From: Kribbella soli
GTDB lineage: Bacteria > Actinomycetota > Actinomycetes > Propionibacteriales > Kribbellaceae
Assembly (NCBI RefSeq): GCF_004331345.1
Contig: NZ_SJJZ01000002.1
Span: 868,001 to 932,000 of the forward strand
Length of the DNA stretch: 64,000 bases
Reading direction: 5' to 3'
The translations under genes were made by a program, and so were the position numbers. Positions within the stretch are counted from its first letter, which is position 1; every line of letters starts with the position of its first letter. Below are positions 36,115 to 43,103 of this stretch, one piece after another. The notes below the pieces were generated by a model that searched no databases, was not told the origin of the DNA, and saw nothing but the letters and a program-made list of their open reading frames with translations.

Positions 36115-36612
36115 TCCGGACAGCCAGGACCACGCGACCTCGAACTTCTTCTCGAGCCGAACCCGCACCGCCTCCGCCACCAGGATCTCGAGGCGGGCGC
36201 CGACGACCGGAACCGACGCCGTCACGTGCAGATCGAACGCCTGCGTCGTCCCGCGTCCGTCCGGAACGATCCGCGTCGTACCCGTCAGCTTCACCGGCAC
36301 GCCGGCGAGTGCACCGCCGACCTCGGCCAGCCGCGCGCCGTCGATGTCGGGGCGATGCCAGACTTTCGACTGCTCCAGTTCCAGCGTGTTCCCGACGAAC
36401 CTGCGGGCCACCACCGGTACGTCGGAAACCTGCGTCTGCCAGTGGAGCTGAACCGCCAGGTCGTCACCGTCATCGCCCACCACGACGTCGTACGTCTGCG
36501 CCTGCAACCGCTGGAACACCTGCTCCTGGAACGTGACGTCGGTGATCATCGCGAACACTTCCTCCGGAGAGGCGTCGTACGACGTGGCGAGAGACAGATC
36601 CATGCGCCCCAT
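36106..36612 (-). CDS. DUF2505 (SRPBCC-like) protein
   Basis: The 168-residue protein has the DUF2505 pattern SYDASPEEVFAMITDVTFQEQVF at the N-terminus, followed by beta strands of a START/SRPBCC-like helix-grip fold and a C-terminal helix (EILVAEAVRVRLEKKFEVAWSWL). It probably binds a hydrophobic ligand; the function is unknown. An ATG three codons downstream (36603) is equally plausible as start. It converges on and overlaps the LysR gene. Confidence 0.85.
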   Translation of the reverse strand: MGRMDLSLATSYDASPEEVFAMITDVTFQEQVFQRLQAQTYDVVVGDDGDDLAVQLHWQTQVSDVPVVARRFVGNTLELEQSKVWHRPDIDGARLAEVGGALAGVPVKLTGTTRIVPDGRGTTQAFDLHVTASVPVVGARLEILVAEAVRVRLEKKFEVAWSWLSGSL

Positions 36613-36660
36613 CTTGCACCGCCCGCCAACCCACAGCCACGCCCACTGCAGCTTCCTGCC

Positions 36661-37107
36661 TCACAGAACCAAGCGCATCCGCACCTTGGGAGGCTCCACT
36701 TCGACCACCCGAAAGCCGAGGCGTTCGTACAAGTCACGCGCACGATTCAGTTGCAGCACGTGCAACTCGACGGCGTTCGCACCCGACGCGCGGGCGCGAT
36801 CGACGAGCCCGCGCAACAACGTCGCACCGACGCCGCCGCCCTGTACCTCGGGCGCGATCTCGATCCGGGAGATGTAGAACACGCCGGCCTCGATCATTGC
36901 TGCTTGCACCATCCCGGCCGACCGTCCTCCGACCAGGATGATCTCGACGGTCGCCGGCGCGAACCACTTCCGGTGGAACTCCCGTTGTACGTCGTCGTCC
37001 CACGGGCCCCAGGTCGCCTCGATGACATCGCCCAGTGCGCGCCGGTGCAGGTCGTACAGGAACTCGTCGTCGGCGGCGGTGGCCGGCCGGAGGTGGACGT
37101 CTTCCAT
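36661..37107 (-). CDS. GNAT-family N-acetyltransferase
   Basis: The 148-residue single GNAT domain has VHLRPATAADDEFLYDLH, then IEIAPEVQGGGVGATLLRGLVDRA, the acetyl-CoA pyrophosphate-binding loop, and LYERLGFRVVEVEPPKVRMRL at the end. The acceptor is unknown. It starts 13 nt after a perfect 6-bp inverted repeat and 31 bp downstream of a decayed winged-helix regulator gene, so it was probably once controlled by that regulator. Confidence 0.9.
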   Translation of the reverse strand: MEDVHLRPATAADDEFLYDLHRRALGDVIEATWGPWDDDVQREFHRKWFAPATVEIILVGGRSAGMVQAAMIEAGVFYISRIEIAPEVQGGGVGATLLRGLVDRARASGANAVELHVLQLNRARDLYERLGFRVVEVEPPKVRMRLVL

Positions 37108-37119
37108 AGCTCCTACACC

Positions 37120-37134
37120 GTTGCTTGCAGCAAC
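37120..37134. promoter_or_regulatory. Inverted repeat upstream of the GNAT gene, candidate operator
   Basis: GTTGCTTGCAGCAAC has perfect 6-bp arms around a 3-bp centre. It lies between the decayed winged-helix gene and the GNAT start, in the place of an autoregulatory ArsR-type site. Confidence 0.5.
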
Positions 37135-37137
37135 TAC

Positions 37138-37308
37138 TTAGGTGAACAGTTCAACCGGCCCGGCGCCGCGCGTCGTTCGGCGGACCAGGATCCGCTTTCC
37201 TTGGCGGACGCGTTCGATCAGGCCGGCCGACTCCAGCGTATTGCAGTGGTGCGTCACCGACAGCATCAAGAGGACCGGCACCAGCACGGACCGCGGTTCG
37301 ACGGCCAT
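37138..37308 (-). pseudogene. Decayed ArsR-type winged-helix regulator, C-terminal remnant
   Basis: A 56-codon frame reads LSVTHHCNTLESAGLIERV followed by RQGKRILVRRTTRG, the recognition helix and wing of an ArsR-type DNA-binding domain. The first helices are missing: the preceding residues (MAVEPRSVLVPVLLM) do not fit the family, and an in-frame stop lies shortly upstream. The 5' end is therefore lost or frameshifted. It ends 30 bp before the GNAT gene. A very short functional protein cannot be excluded, but a remnant is more likely. Confidence 0.6.
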
Positions 37309-37502
37309 CGAGCTCGATCGAGGTGTTTTCGGCCGCCGGACCGTCGATCACTGAGTTTTCAGACACTGAGCGGATAGGTGATGACACGGTGGGCGACTTT
37401 CGGTAACCTTTTCGTGATGTTCACCGCGTAGCTGACTGAGAACGGGGCTTAGGAAGCGCATGGCCATCAATAACTTCGCACCGGGCGGTGCGTAACCGAC
37501 AC

Positions 37503-38078
37503 ATGTCCATACACACCGCCGCAACTGTCGCAGTTTCCGACGATCTCGACGACGAGGACGAACTGATCCGGCTCGCGCAAGCGGGTGACGGAGCGGCCTT
37601 CGGCCGGCTCTACGATCGGTACCTGCCGTCGATCTACCGCTACACCTACAGCAAGACCTCGTCCCGCAGCGCGGCCGAGGATCTGACCAGCGAGACGTTC
37701 CTGCGGGCGTTCCGCGCGATCGCCCGCCGGCCGCGGGCGCACCTGAACTTCGCGGCCTGGCTGGTCACCATCGCCCGGAACGTGGTGATCGACCATCACC
37801 GCTCCGGCTGGAGCCGGCTGGCGATCGTCACCGACGAGGTCGACCCGCAGGTCGACGATTCCATCGGACCCGAGCAGGCCGCACTGGCGTCGGTGAGCGA
37901 GGCCGCGCTGCGCGGCGCTCTCTCCCTGCTGCCGGACGACCAGCGCGAGTGCCTGCTGCTGCGGTTCTTCGCGGGTCTGTCGATCAGCGAGACCGCTGCC
38001 GCGATGGACCGCACCGACGGAGCCGTCAAACAACTCCAGTTCCGGGCGACGAACCGGCTGCGCCGAATCATCGAGTGA
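37503..38078 (+). CDS. ECF-type RNA polymerase sigma factor
   Basis: The protein has about 191 residues. Region 2 reads LIRLAQAGDGAAFGRLYDRYLPSIYRY with AEDLTSETFLRAF and NFAAWLVTIARNVVIDHHR. Region 4 reads LSLLPDDQRECLLLRFFAGLSISETAAAMDRTDGAVKQLQFRATNRL. It directs RNA polymerase to extracytoplasmic-stress promoters. The start could also be GTG 37488. No anti-sigma gene adjoins, unlike most ECF loci. The next genes downstream are a disordered acidic protein and an MT0933-like antitoxin. Confidence 0.92.
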   Translation: MSIHTAATVAVSDDLDDEDELIRLAQAGDGAAFGRLYDRYLPSIYRYTYSKTSSRSAAEDLTSETFLRAFRAIARRPRAHLNFAAWLVTIARNVVIDHHRSGWSRLAIVTDEVDPQVDDSIGPEQAALASVSEAALRGALSLLPDDQRECLLLRFFAGLSISETAAAMDRTDGAVKQLQFRATNRLRRIIE

Positions 38079-38238
38079 CCGGTTCGTGAAGGCACGCGAG
38101 ACACGCGACGGAGTCCTTGCGCCGCATCCTACGTTCCGGTAGGAAAGGGCGGGTGCCATCCGGCTCACGACCGCCCCGTCGTACGGCTTGGTTCTGCACT
38201 GGGCGGTCGACAACTCATATCTCACGGGGAGATATCGC

Positions 38239-38652
38239 ATGAGCAATCCTTACGACGAGCAGAACAACGAGAGCCAGTACGGCGAGCAGGGCGGTCGGGA
38301 GGATTCCGGCAACAGCTACGGCTCGGGTAACGACTCCAACAGCGGCGGCAACGACTTCGGGCAGGATTCCAGCGGAGGGGAATCCGGCAACGAGTCGGGC
38401 AGCAGCTACGGTTCGGGCGACGACTCCAACAGCGGCGGCGGCGACTACGGCCAGCGCGAAGAGTCCGGCAACAGCTACGGATCGGGCGAAGAGTCCGGCA
38501 ACAACGACGGCTCCGGCGACGACTCCAACGACGGTGGCAGCAGCTACGGTTCGGGGGACGACTCCGGTGACGGCAACGAGCGTTCGTCGGAGGGCGGCTA
38601 CGGCTCCTCGAACGACGGCGACAGCAACGACAACAGCAACTACGGAAACTGA
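38239..38652 (+). CDS. Intrinsically disordered Gly/Ser/Asn/Asp-rich repeat protein
   Basis: The 137-residue protein is made almost only of Gly, Ser, Asn, Asp, Glu and Tyr. Four copies of the YGSG motif and three DSN-x-GG motifs recur at irregular spacing. It is strongly acidic and predicted to be disordered, with no signal peptide or hydrophobic segment. GGGGAG is 7 nt before the ATG. No homologous family with a known role is recognised. Such composition resembles hydrophilin or desiccation-type proteins, and the flanking sigma factor suggests stress expression. Confidence 0.8.
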   Translation: MSNPYDEQNNESQYGEQGGREDSGNSYGSGNDSNSGGNDFGQDSSGGESGNESGSSYGSGDDSNSGGGDYGQREESGNSYGSGEESGNNDGSGDDSNDGGSSYGSGDDSGDGNERSSEGGYGSSNDGDSNDNSNYGN

Positions 38653-38667
38653 TCGGGGATCACGCAC

Positions 38668-38904
38668 ATGGGCGTATTCGACAACATCAAGGACGCTGCC
38701 GAGGGCCTGAAGGACAAGGCGGCCGACCTGGTCGACGGCCACGGTGACAAGGTCGCCGACGGCCTGGACAAGGCCGGCGACTTCGTCGACGAGAAGACCG
38801 GCGGCCAGTACGGCGACAAGATCGACCAGGGCGTCGGCGTGGCGAAGGACCAGCTCGACGGGCTGGACGGCCAGAACGACGACATCCCTGACAACCAGGG
38901 CTGA
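38668..38904 (+). CDS. MT0933-like (Rv0909-type) antitoxin family protein
   Basis: The 78-residue charged helical protein begins MGVFDNIKDAAEGLKDKAAD. The family block LDKAGDFVDEKTGGQYGDKI is as in the MT0933/Rv0909 antitoxin family. In Mycobacterium tuberculosis Rv0909 neutralises the SRPBCC-fold toxin Rv0910; here no toxin gene directly adjoins. It starts 15 bp after the disordered-protein gene and is followed by a strong terminator, so the two are probably co-transcribed. A stress-protein role is an alternative. Confidence 0.8.
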   Translation: MGVFDNIKDAAEGLKDKAADLVDGHGDKVADGLDKAGDFVDEKTGGQYGDKIDQGVGVAKDQLDGLDGQNDDIPDNQG

Positions 38905-38920
38905 TCGAACGCCTGCGCAC

Positions 38921-38955
38921 TGAGGCGGCCGTGGGAATTCCCCACGGCCGCCTCA
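38921..38955. terminator. Strong bidirectional terminator
   Basis: A perfect 15-bp stem (38921-38935 with 38941-38955) with loop AATTC is followed by GGCATTTTC. It lies between the converging antitoxin and TetR genes. The GC-rich stem and short T run fit a factor-independent terminator used by both strands. Confidence 0.88.
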
Positions 38956-38962
38956 GGCATTT

Positions 38963-39532
38963 TCAAGCACGGAAGGCTTGAACGGTCAGCGCGGCGAACC
39001 TCCGCGAGGCAGCCAACCGCCGAGCCGGCGTCGACGCCTGCAGACCCCGGTGCGCGGTGAGCATGATGACGAGATCACTCAACTCGAAGTCCCGCCGGAG
39101 CTGACCTCGCGCCTTCGCCCGCCGGGCCAAAGTGGCCACCGACTTCAGCGTCAGCTCGCGACTCGCCGAACTGTCGACCGCATCGGGGTACGTCGCCAGG
39201 AACGCATCGGTGAACCCTCGATTGCGGACGTGCAGCTCGCAGATCCGCTCGATCACCAGACAGAACCCCTGCCAGGGATCCGTTGCCGCAAGCCCCTCTT
39301 CGACGATTGCCTGACAGGCACGGACCTGTTCGGCGAAGGCCGCGGTCGCCAGCGCCTGCTTGGTCGGGTAACGGCGGTACAGCGTCGCGGGACCGACACC
39401 GGCGTGCCGGGCGATCTCGCGCATCGGCACGGCCAGCCCTTCGCTCGCGAACAGCGCCCGGGCCGAGGCCAGGATCCGCTCGCGGTTGTCCTCCGCGTCG
39501 GCGCGCAGTTTCTGAGGCAATCGATCCTTCAC
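38963..39532 (-). CDS. TetR-family transcriptional regulator
   Basis: The protein has about 189 residues from GTG 39532 (up to 201 if it starts at 39568). The N-terminal helix-turn-helix reads NRERILASARALFASEGLAVPMREIARHAGVGPATLYRRYPTK in family order, then a helical ligand domain. The start is uncertain because two GTG codons compete near GAGAGGA. It is divergent from the quinone oxidoreductase across about 70 bp containing an inverted repeat, so it probably represses that gene. Confidence 0.9.
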   Translation of the reverse strand: MKDRLPQKLRADAEDNRERILASARALFASEGLAVPMREIARHAGVGPATLYRRYPTKQALATAAFAEQVRACQAIVEEGLAATDPWQGFCLVIERICELHVRNRGFTDAFLATYPDAVDSSASRELTLKSVATLARRAKARGQLRRDFELSDLVIMLTAHRGLQASTPARRLAASRRFAALTVQAFRA

Positions 39533-39572
39533 TCCTCTCACTCTAGCCAACCGGACGGGTGCGTCCACTTAG

Positions 39573-39590
39573 TCTCGGAAACAGTCGAGA
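39573..39590. promoter_or_regulatory. Inverted repeat in the TetR/oxidoreductase promoter region
   Basis: TCTCG-N8-CGAGA lies just before the ribosome-binding site of the oxidoreductase, and a second perfect repeat GGACG-N4-CGTCC lies at 39553-39566. Either could be the TetR operator. Confidence 0.45.
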
Positions 39591-39601
39591 GGAGACGAGA
39601 A

Positions 39602-40567
39602 GTGAAGGCAGTGGTGATCAAGGCGTTCGGCGGTCCTGAAGGGCTGAGCGTCGTCGACGTGCCGGCGCCGGAGCCCGGTGAAGGTGAGGTGGTGGTCGCG
39701 GTCGAGGCGATCGGGGTCGGCGGTGTCGACGCGCTGATTCGCAGCGGTTCCCTTGCCACGTGGGGATTTCGCGAAGGTCTCGTGCCGGGATCGGAGGTCG
39801 CCGGGACCGTGGTTGCTGTCGGCCCCGACACGGAGAGCTCCTGGATCGGCCAACGGGTCTGGGCGTTCACGGGCCTCGGTGGCGGGTACGCCGAGCAAGC
39901 GATCGCTGCGGTCGAGGACGTCGTACCGCTGCCGGCCGGCCTGTCCGCGGCGGGCTCGGTGACGCTCGGCAGCTCCGGCATCGTCGCGCACTTCGGTTTG
40001 AAGCACGCGCACTTCAGCCCCGGCGAGTCCGTTCTGGTGCGTGGCGCTGCCGGGAGCATCGGCATCCTCGCTGTCCGCCTCGCCGCGCGGGGCGGTGCAT
40101 CGGCGGTCGCTGTCACCACCTCGTCGGCGGCACGCGGTGAACTGTTGCGCGAGGTCGGCGCGACGCACGTTCTGGATCGGTCCGGGTCGGGCGATGCCAC
40201 TGCTCCCCCGGCGTACGACCTGATCATCGACGTCGTCGCCGGCCCGGAGCTGCCGGCGTTCCTCGACAAGCTACGACCGAACGGCCGGCTCGTCGCCGTC
40301 GGAGCGATCGCGGGCCCACCACCGGCTGACCTGGGCATCACGTTGATGGCCAACTTCCGTAAGTCGTTGTCCTTCGCAACCTTCAGTGCGGACACGGTCT
40401 CGCCCGCAGATCGCCGTACGGTCAGAACCGAGCAGTTCGCCGCCGCGGCAGACGGTCGGCTGCCGCTGGTGATCCATGAGCAGTTGCCGCTGGACGACGC
40501 CGTACTGGCGCATCAGAAGATGGAGGACGGCGAGGTCTTCGGGCGGATCGTCCTGACGCCGGCCTAG
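39602..40567 (+). CDS. Zinc-independent NADPH:quinone oxidoreductase (MDR family)
   Basis: The 321-residue medium-chain dehydrogenase begins VKAVVIKAFGGPEGLSVVDVPAP from GTG 39602. It has LVPGSEVAGTVVAVG, and a nucleotide-binding SVLVRGAAGSIGILAVRLAA (AAxxGxG-type) at about residue 145. It lacks the Cys/His set of zinc alcohol dehydrogenases. Members reduce quinones or enones with NADPH. The divergent TetR gene suggests induction by an electrophile or quinone. It overlaps the SRPBCC gene end by 4 bp. Confidence 0.92.
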   Translation: MKAVVIKAFGGPEGLSVVDVPAPEPGEGEVVVAVEAIGVGGVDALIRSGSLATWGFREGLVPGSEVAGTVVAVGPDTESSWIGQRVWAFTGLGGGYAEQAIAAVEDVVPLPAGLSAAGSVTLGSSGIVAHFGLKHAHFSPGESVLVRGAAGSIGILAVRLAARGGASAVAVTTSSAARGELLREVGATHVLDRSGSGDATAPPAYDLIIDVVAGPELPAFLDKLRPNGRLVAVGAIAGPPPADLGITLMANFRKSLSFATFSADTVSPADRRTVRTEQFAAAADGRLPLVIHEQLPLDDAVLAHQKMEDGEVFGRIVLTPA

Positions 40568-41025
40568 TCCTCGGGTTCGTCGACGGTGGCCAAGGCGATC
40601 AGGTTCTCGGCGACCTGCGCGCAGCGCTCCTCGGCGCGGCCGCGTGCGGTGCCGGTGTAGCGCAGGCGGGCGGTGGCGGTGAGTGGTTCGGAGCGGACCT
40701 CGATCAACGAACCGCCGGGGCGCGGTTGCACCTTGACCGCCACCTGGACCCAACCGCCCAGCCCACTGCGCAGACGCACGACCAGCTCGCTGTCGGGCCG
40801 CCAACGCTCGACGACCGCGACGAGCAGCTGGCGGTTGTAGGCGTGCCGTGCGCGCGGCTCGCGGCCGTCGTCGCGCAGGATGACGCTTCCCACCTGTGGC
40901 CAGTTCGGGCCGGCGCGAAGTTCCGGCGGTACGGCGACCATCCAGTCCGCGAAGGTTGCCGCGTCACGGAGTACCGACATGACGGCATCGACGTCAACGG
41001 CACCGAACCGCCACGCCATCACCAT
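40564..41025 (-). CDS. SRPBCC-family (polyketide-cyclase-like) protein
   Basis: The 153-residue protein begins VMAWRFGAVDVDAVMSVLRDAATFADW, the typical first strand and helices of the helix-grip fold, followed by curved strands and a long C-terminal helix (AEERCAQVAENLIAL). The family binds hydrophobic ligands in a deep pocket, and some members act as toxins paired with MT0933-type antitoxins. It is not adjacent to the antitoxin at 38668. The start could be two codons further in (41019). Confidence 0.8.
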   Translation of the reverse strand: MVMAWRFGAVDVDAVMSVLRDAATFADWMVAVPPELRAGPNWPQVGSVILRDDGREPRARHAYNRQLLVAVVERWRPDSELVVRLRSGLGGWVQVAVKVQPRPGGSLIEVRSEPLTATARLRYTGTARGRAEERCAQVAENLIALATVDEPED

Positions 41026-41134
41026 CGAATCCGCTTCCCTGTCGGCGACACGTACTCACGCCCGTGTCTACCAGGAAGCACGGCCGACCGAGCCCTCCAG
41101 GCGCTGTCGCGGACGTCACATCGCCCTTACATTT

Positions 41135-41389
41135 CGGGCCGGCCAACCGGTAGGCAGGTACGCCGACAGCCGTCACGACCACATGCATGAACATCAGGCC
41201 CGCGACCGCGGTGCCCGATGTGTCCGGGATGAACTTGGTGGCCAGGAGCAACAGGTCCGGGATCATCGACAGCACGAGGACGGCGGGAACCAGGACGCGG
41301 AGAACGACTGCGGGGCGCGTGCGGCCGGAAGGACTCGTCCGCGCCGCGAGAACTTTCGGCTTCGACGTACGCCCCTTGCCGTCCCCCGG
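41135..41389 (-). pseudogene. DUF6069-like membrane protein remnant
   Basis: A minus-strand frame reads VVLRVLVPAVLVLSMIPDL, then LLLATKFIPDTSG and GLMFMHVVVTAVGVPAYRL. These are the last two membrane helices of a DUF6069-type four-helix protein. The N-terminal half is absent and a stop lies in frame at 41390-41392. There is no good start codon, and the frame runs on past the natural end into the SRPBCC gene. It is therefore a decayed gene. The rest of the gap to 41523 is the promoter region of the secreted protein. Confidence 0.55.
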
Positions 41390-41481
41390 TCAGCCCCAAC
41401 CTCAGCCCCGGATCCGGCCGGGATTTTGCTCCAACACGACCGGCAACTTTTCGGCGGCGGCCGGATTCCAATGCGGTACGA

Positions 41482-41501
41482 CGGAGGCTGGGGTGCCTCC
41501 G
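41482..41501. promoter_or_regulatory. Leader hairpin upstream of the secreted-protein gene
   Basis: CGGAGGC-N6-GCCTCCG, with matching GTAC tetranucleotides outside it (41476-41479 and 41503-41506), lies in the leader just before GGGGAGG and the ATG at 41524. It could modulate access to the ribosome-binding site. Confidence 0.4.
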
Positions 41502-41523
41502 CGTACAGGGGAGGACGATCCAG

Positions 41524-42471
41524 ATGTTTCGTAAGACCGTAGGTCTGGCCTCGGCAGGCGTGCTCGCGTTGGGCCTCGGGGCGGCCATGGTGCCGTCGGC
41601 CCAGGCCAAGTCGACCGCACAGTCCGCGTCGGGCAGCACGACGGCAACCACCGCGGCGTGCGCGCTGCGGCTCGGGTCGGTGACGTCGACCGGCGCGTTC
41701 ACCAGCCGGATGGTCAACGCCACCGCACCGATCACCATCGGCGGGGTCCGGGGGACGGCCGGGGTGTTCCCGGCGAACCAGGTCCAGCACATCAGCACGT
41801 TCACCGGCACGCCGCTCGGCAGCGGCGAGTCGCGGTCCGGTCTCACCGTCATGGGCGGCGCGCTGTACTCCAGCTCGTTCGTCGTCGACAGCCAGAGCCA
41901 GCTCGATCCGCACTACCCGCACAACAACCTCCGGATCGGCAGCGGCTGGTCCAACTACCGCTGGATCGAGCAGTCGGTCCTGCGCCCGGCGAACGCCGGG
42001 GATCCGTCCCGCACACTGCTGTACGGCCAGCGCACCGACGGTGTCACCCAGCGCTGGATCTCCGACGGCAGCGGCTGGCGCATCACCTCCGGTGTCGGCG
42101 GTCTGAGCACGGTCAAGGGGATCGCGCTGATCGGCCGCACCGCGACCTCGGAGACATTCCTCGCCAACACCAGGTCCGGCGCGCTGGTCACCGTCACCTG
42201 GCCGACGAAGTACCTGGCCGCACCGACCAGCAAGGTGGTCCGCGGCACGACCTGGCAGGGCTTCGAGCAGCTGATCGCGACCAAGTGCGGCGCGAGCGGC
42301 ACGCTGTTGCTCGGCATCGACAAGGAAACCAAGTCCGGTTACCTGTACGCCGTTGGTCACGCCAACGGCACGAGCACCGTGATCAAGAGTCTGGGCAAGG
42401 TCCCGCTGACCTTCTCCGACCCGCAGTACTTCCGCATCGCCCCGAAGTACGACGTCCTGAACGGCGGCTAG
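41524..42471 (+). CDS. Secreted protein of unknown function, paralogue of 21125-22003
   Basis: The 315-residue protein begins MFRKTVGLASAGVLALGLGAA with a Sec signal cleaved near AQAKST (about 28-30). The mature protein has repeated Trp/Tyr blocks (WSNYRWIEQSVLR, RTDGVTQRWISDGSGWRI, SGALVTVTWPTKYL) and ends with a TSKVVRGTTWQGFEQL region and one CGASGTLLLGI stretch that align with the C-terminus of the protein at 21.1 kb. GGGGAGG precedes the ATG by 9 nt. No function is known; extracellular binding is a guess. Confidence 0.8.
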   Translation: MFRKTVGLASAGVLALGLGAAMVPSAQAKSTAQSASGSTTATTAACALRLGSVTSTGAFTSRMVNATAPITIGGVRGTAGVFPANQVQHISTFTGTPLGSGESRSGLTVMGGALYSSSFVVDSQSQLDPHYPHNNLRIGSGWSNYRWIEQSVLRPANAGDPSRTLLYGQRTDGVTQRWISDGSGWRITSGVGGLSTVKGIALIGRTATSETFLANTRSGALVTVTWPTKYLAAPTSKVVRGTTWQGFEQLIATKCGASGTLLLGIDKETKSGYLYAVGHANGTSTVIKSLGKVPLTFSDPQYFRIAPKYDVLNGG

Positions 42472-42480
42472 CCAACTAGG

Positions 42481-42912
42481 CTAGGCAACCACCTGTACGT
42501 CGTTGGTCACGCCCTTGACCGCTTCCAACCGGGTCACCACGGCCTCGGCGCGGTCGCACTGATCGTGCGTCGCGGTGCCTCTCAACGTGACCCACCCGTC
42601 CACGACGTTCGCGTCGACGGACTCCGGTACGCCGTCCTCCAGCGCCAGCGCCTGGAGGACGGCGCCCCGCAGATCGGCGTCGTCCCGGGTCGCCGCGTCC
42701 AGCGCCGTCACCACCAGCTCGTTGTGGACGGCGGTGACGCCGTCGACCCGCAGTACGTCGTGCTCGGTCTGCTCCTTCTCCCGGTCGCTCCCGACCGTCC
42801 CGCGCAACGTCACGACACCGCCGTCGACCTCGGCCACGATCGCGACGCTGTCGACCGTCCGATCGAAGAAGATCGCCGTGTTGACCGCGCCCTGCAACTG
42901 CTCGTCACTCAT
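42481..42912 (-). CDS. BON-domain protein, two domains
   Basis: The 143-residue protein has two BON (OsmY-like) domains: LQGAVNTAIFFDRTVDSVAIVAEVDGG with VVTLRGTVGSDREKEQTEHDV at about 5-70, and LRGAVLQALALEDGVPESVDA with GWVTLRGTATHDQCDRAEAVV at about 80-140. BON domains bind phospholipid or other surfaces, and OsmY-like proteins are osmotic-stress proteins. No signal peptide is visible. CGGAGG lies 6 nt before ATG 42912. It is divergent from the PucR gene. Confidence 0.9.
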   Translation of the reverse strand: MSDEQLQGAVNTAIFFDRTVDSVAIVAEVDGGVVTLRGTVGSDREKEQTEHDVLRVDGVTAVHNELVVTALDAATRDDADLRGAVLQALALEDGVPESVDANVVDGWVTLRGTATHDQCDRAEAVVTRLEAVKGVTNDVQVVA

Positions 42913-43103
42913 CATCAGCCTCCGAGTGGTCACCTGCCTGGTCGTCGGCACGCTATTCCCGGCGTGACGGGCCCGGCCGTGGACGACCACAAAGTCTGTC
43001 GGCGCGAACAGATCGGCTTGTCCGCGCCGCCAGACCACGCTCGCGCGGATGCCACCAGGTCAGCGGAGAGTGTGTTGAGATGAGGCACCGAGGGAGGTTT
43101 CCT

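Noticed and set aside
38668..38904. Complete toxin-antitoxin pair
   Set aside because: Only the antitoxin-like protein is present. The neighbouring gene codes for a disordered repeat protein, not a toxin fold.
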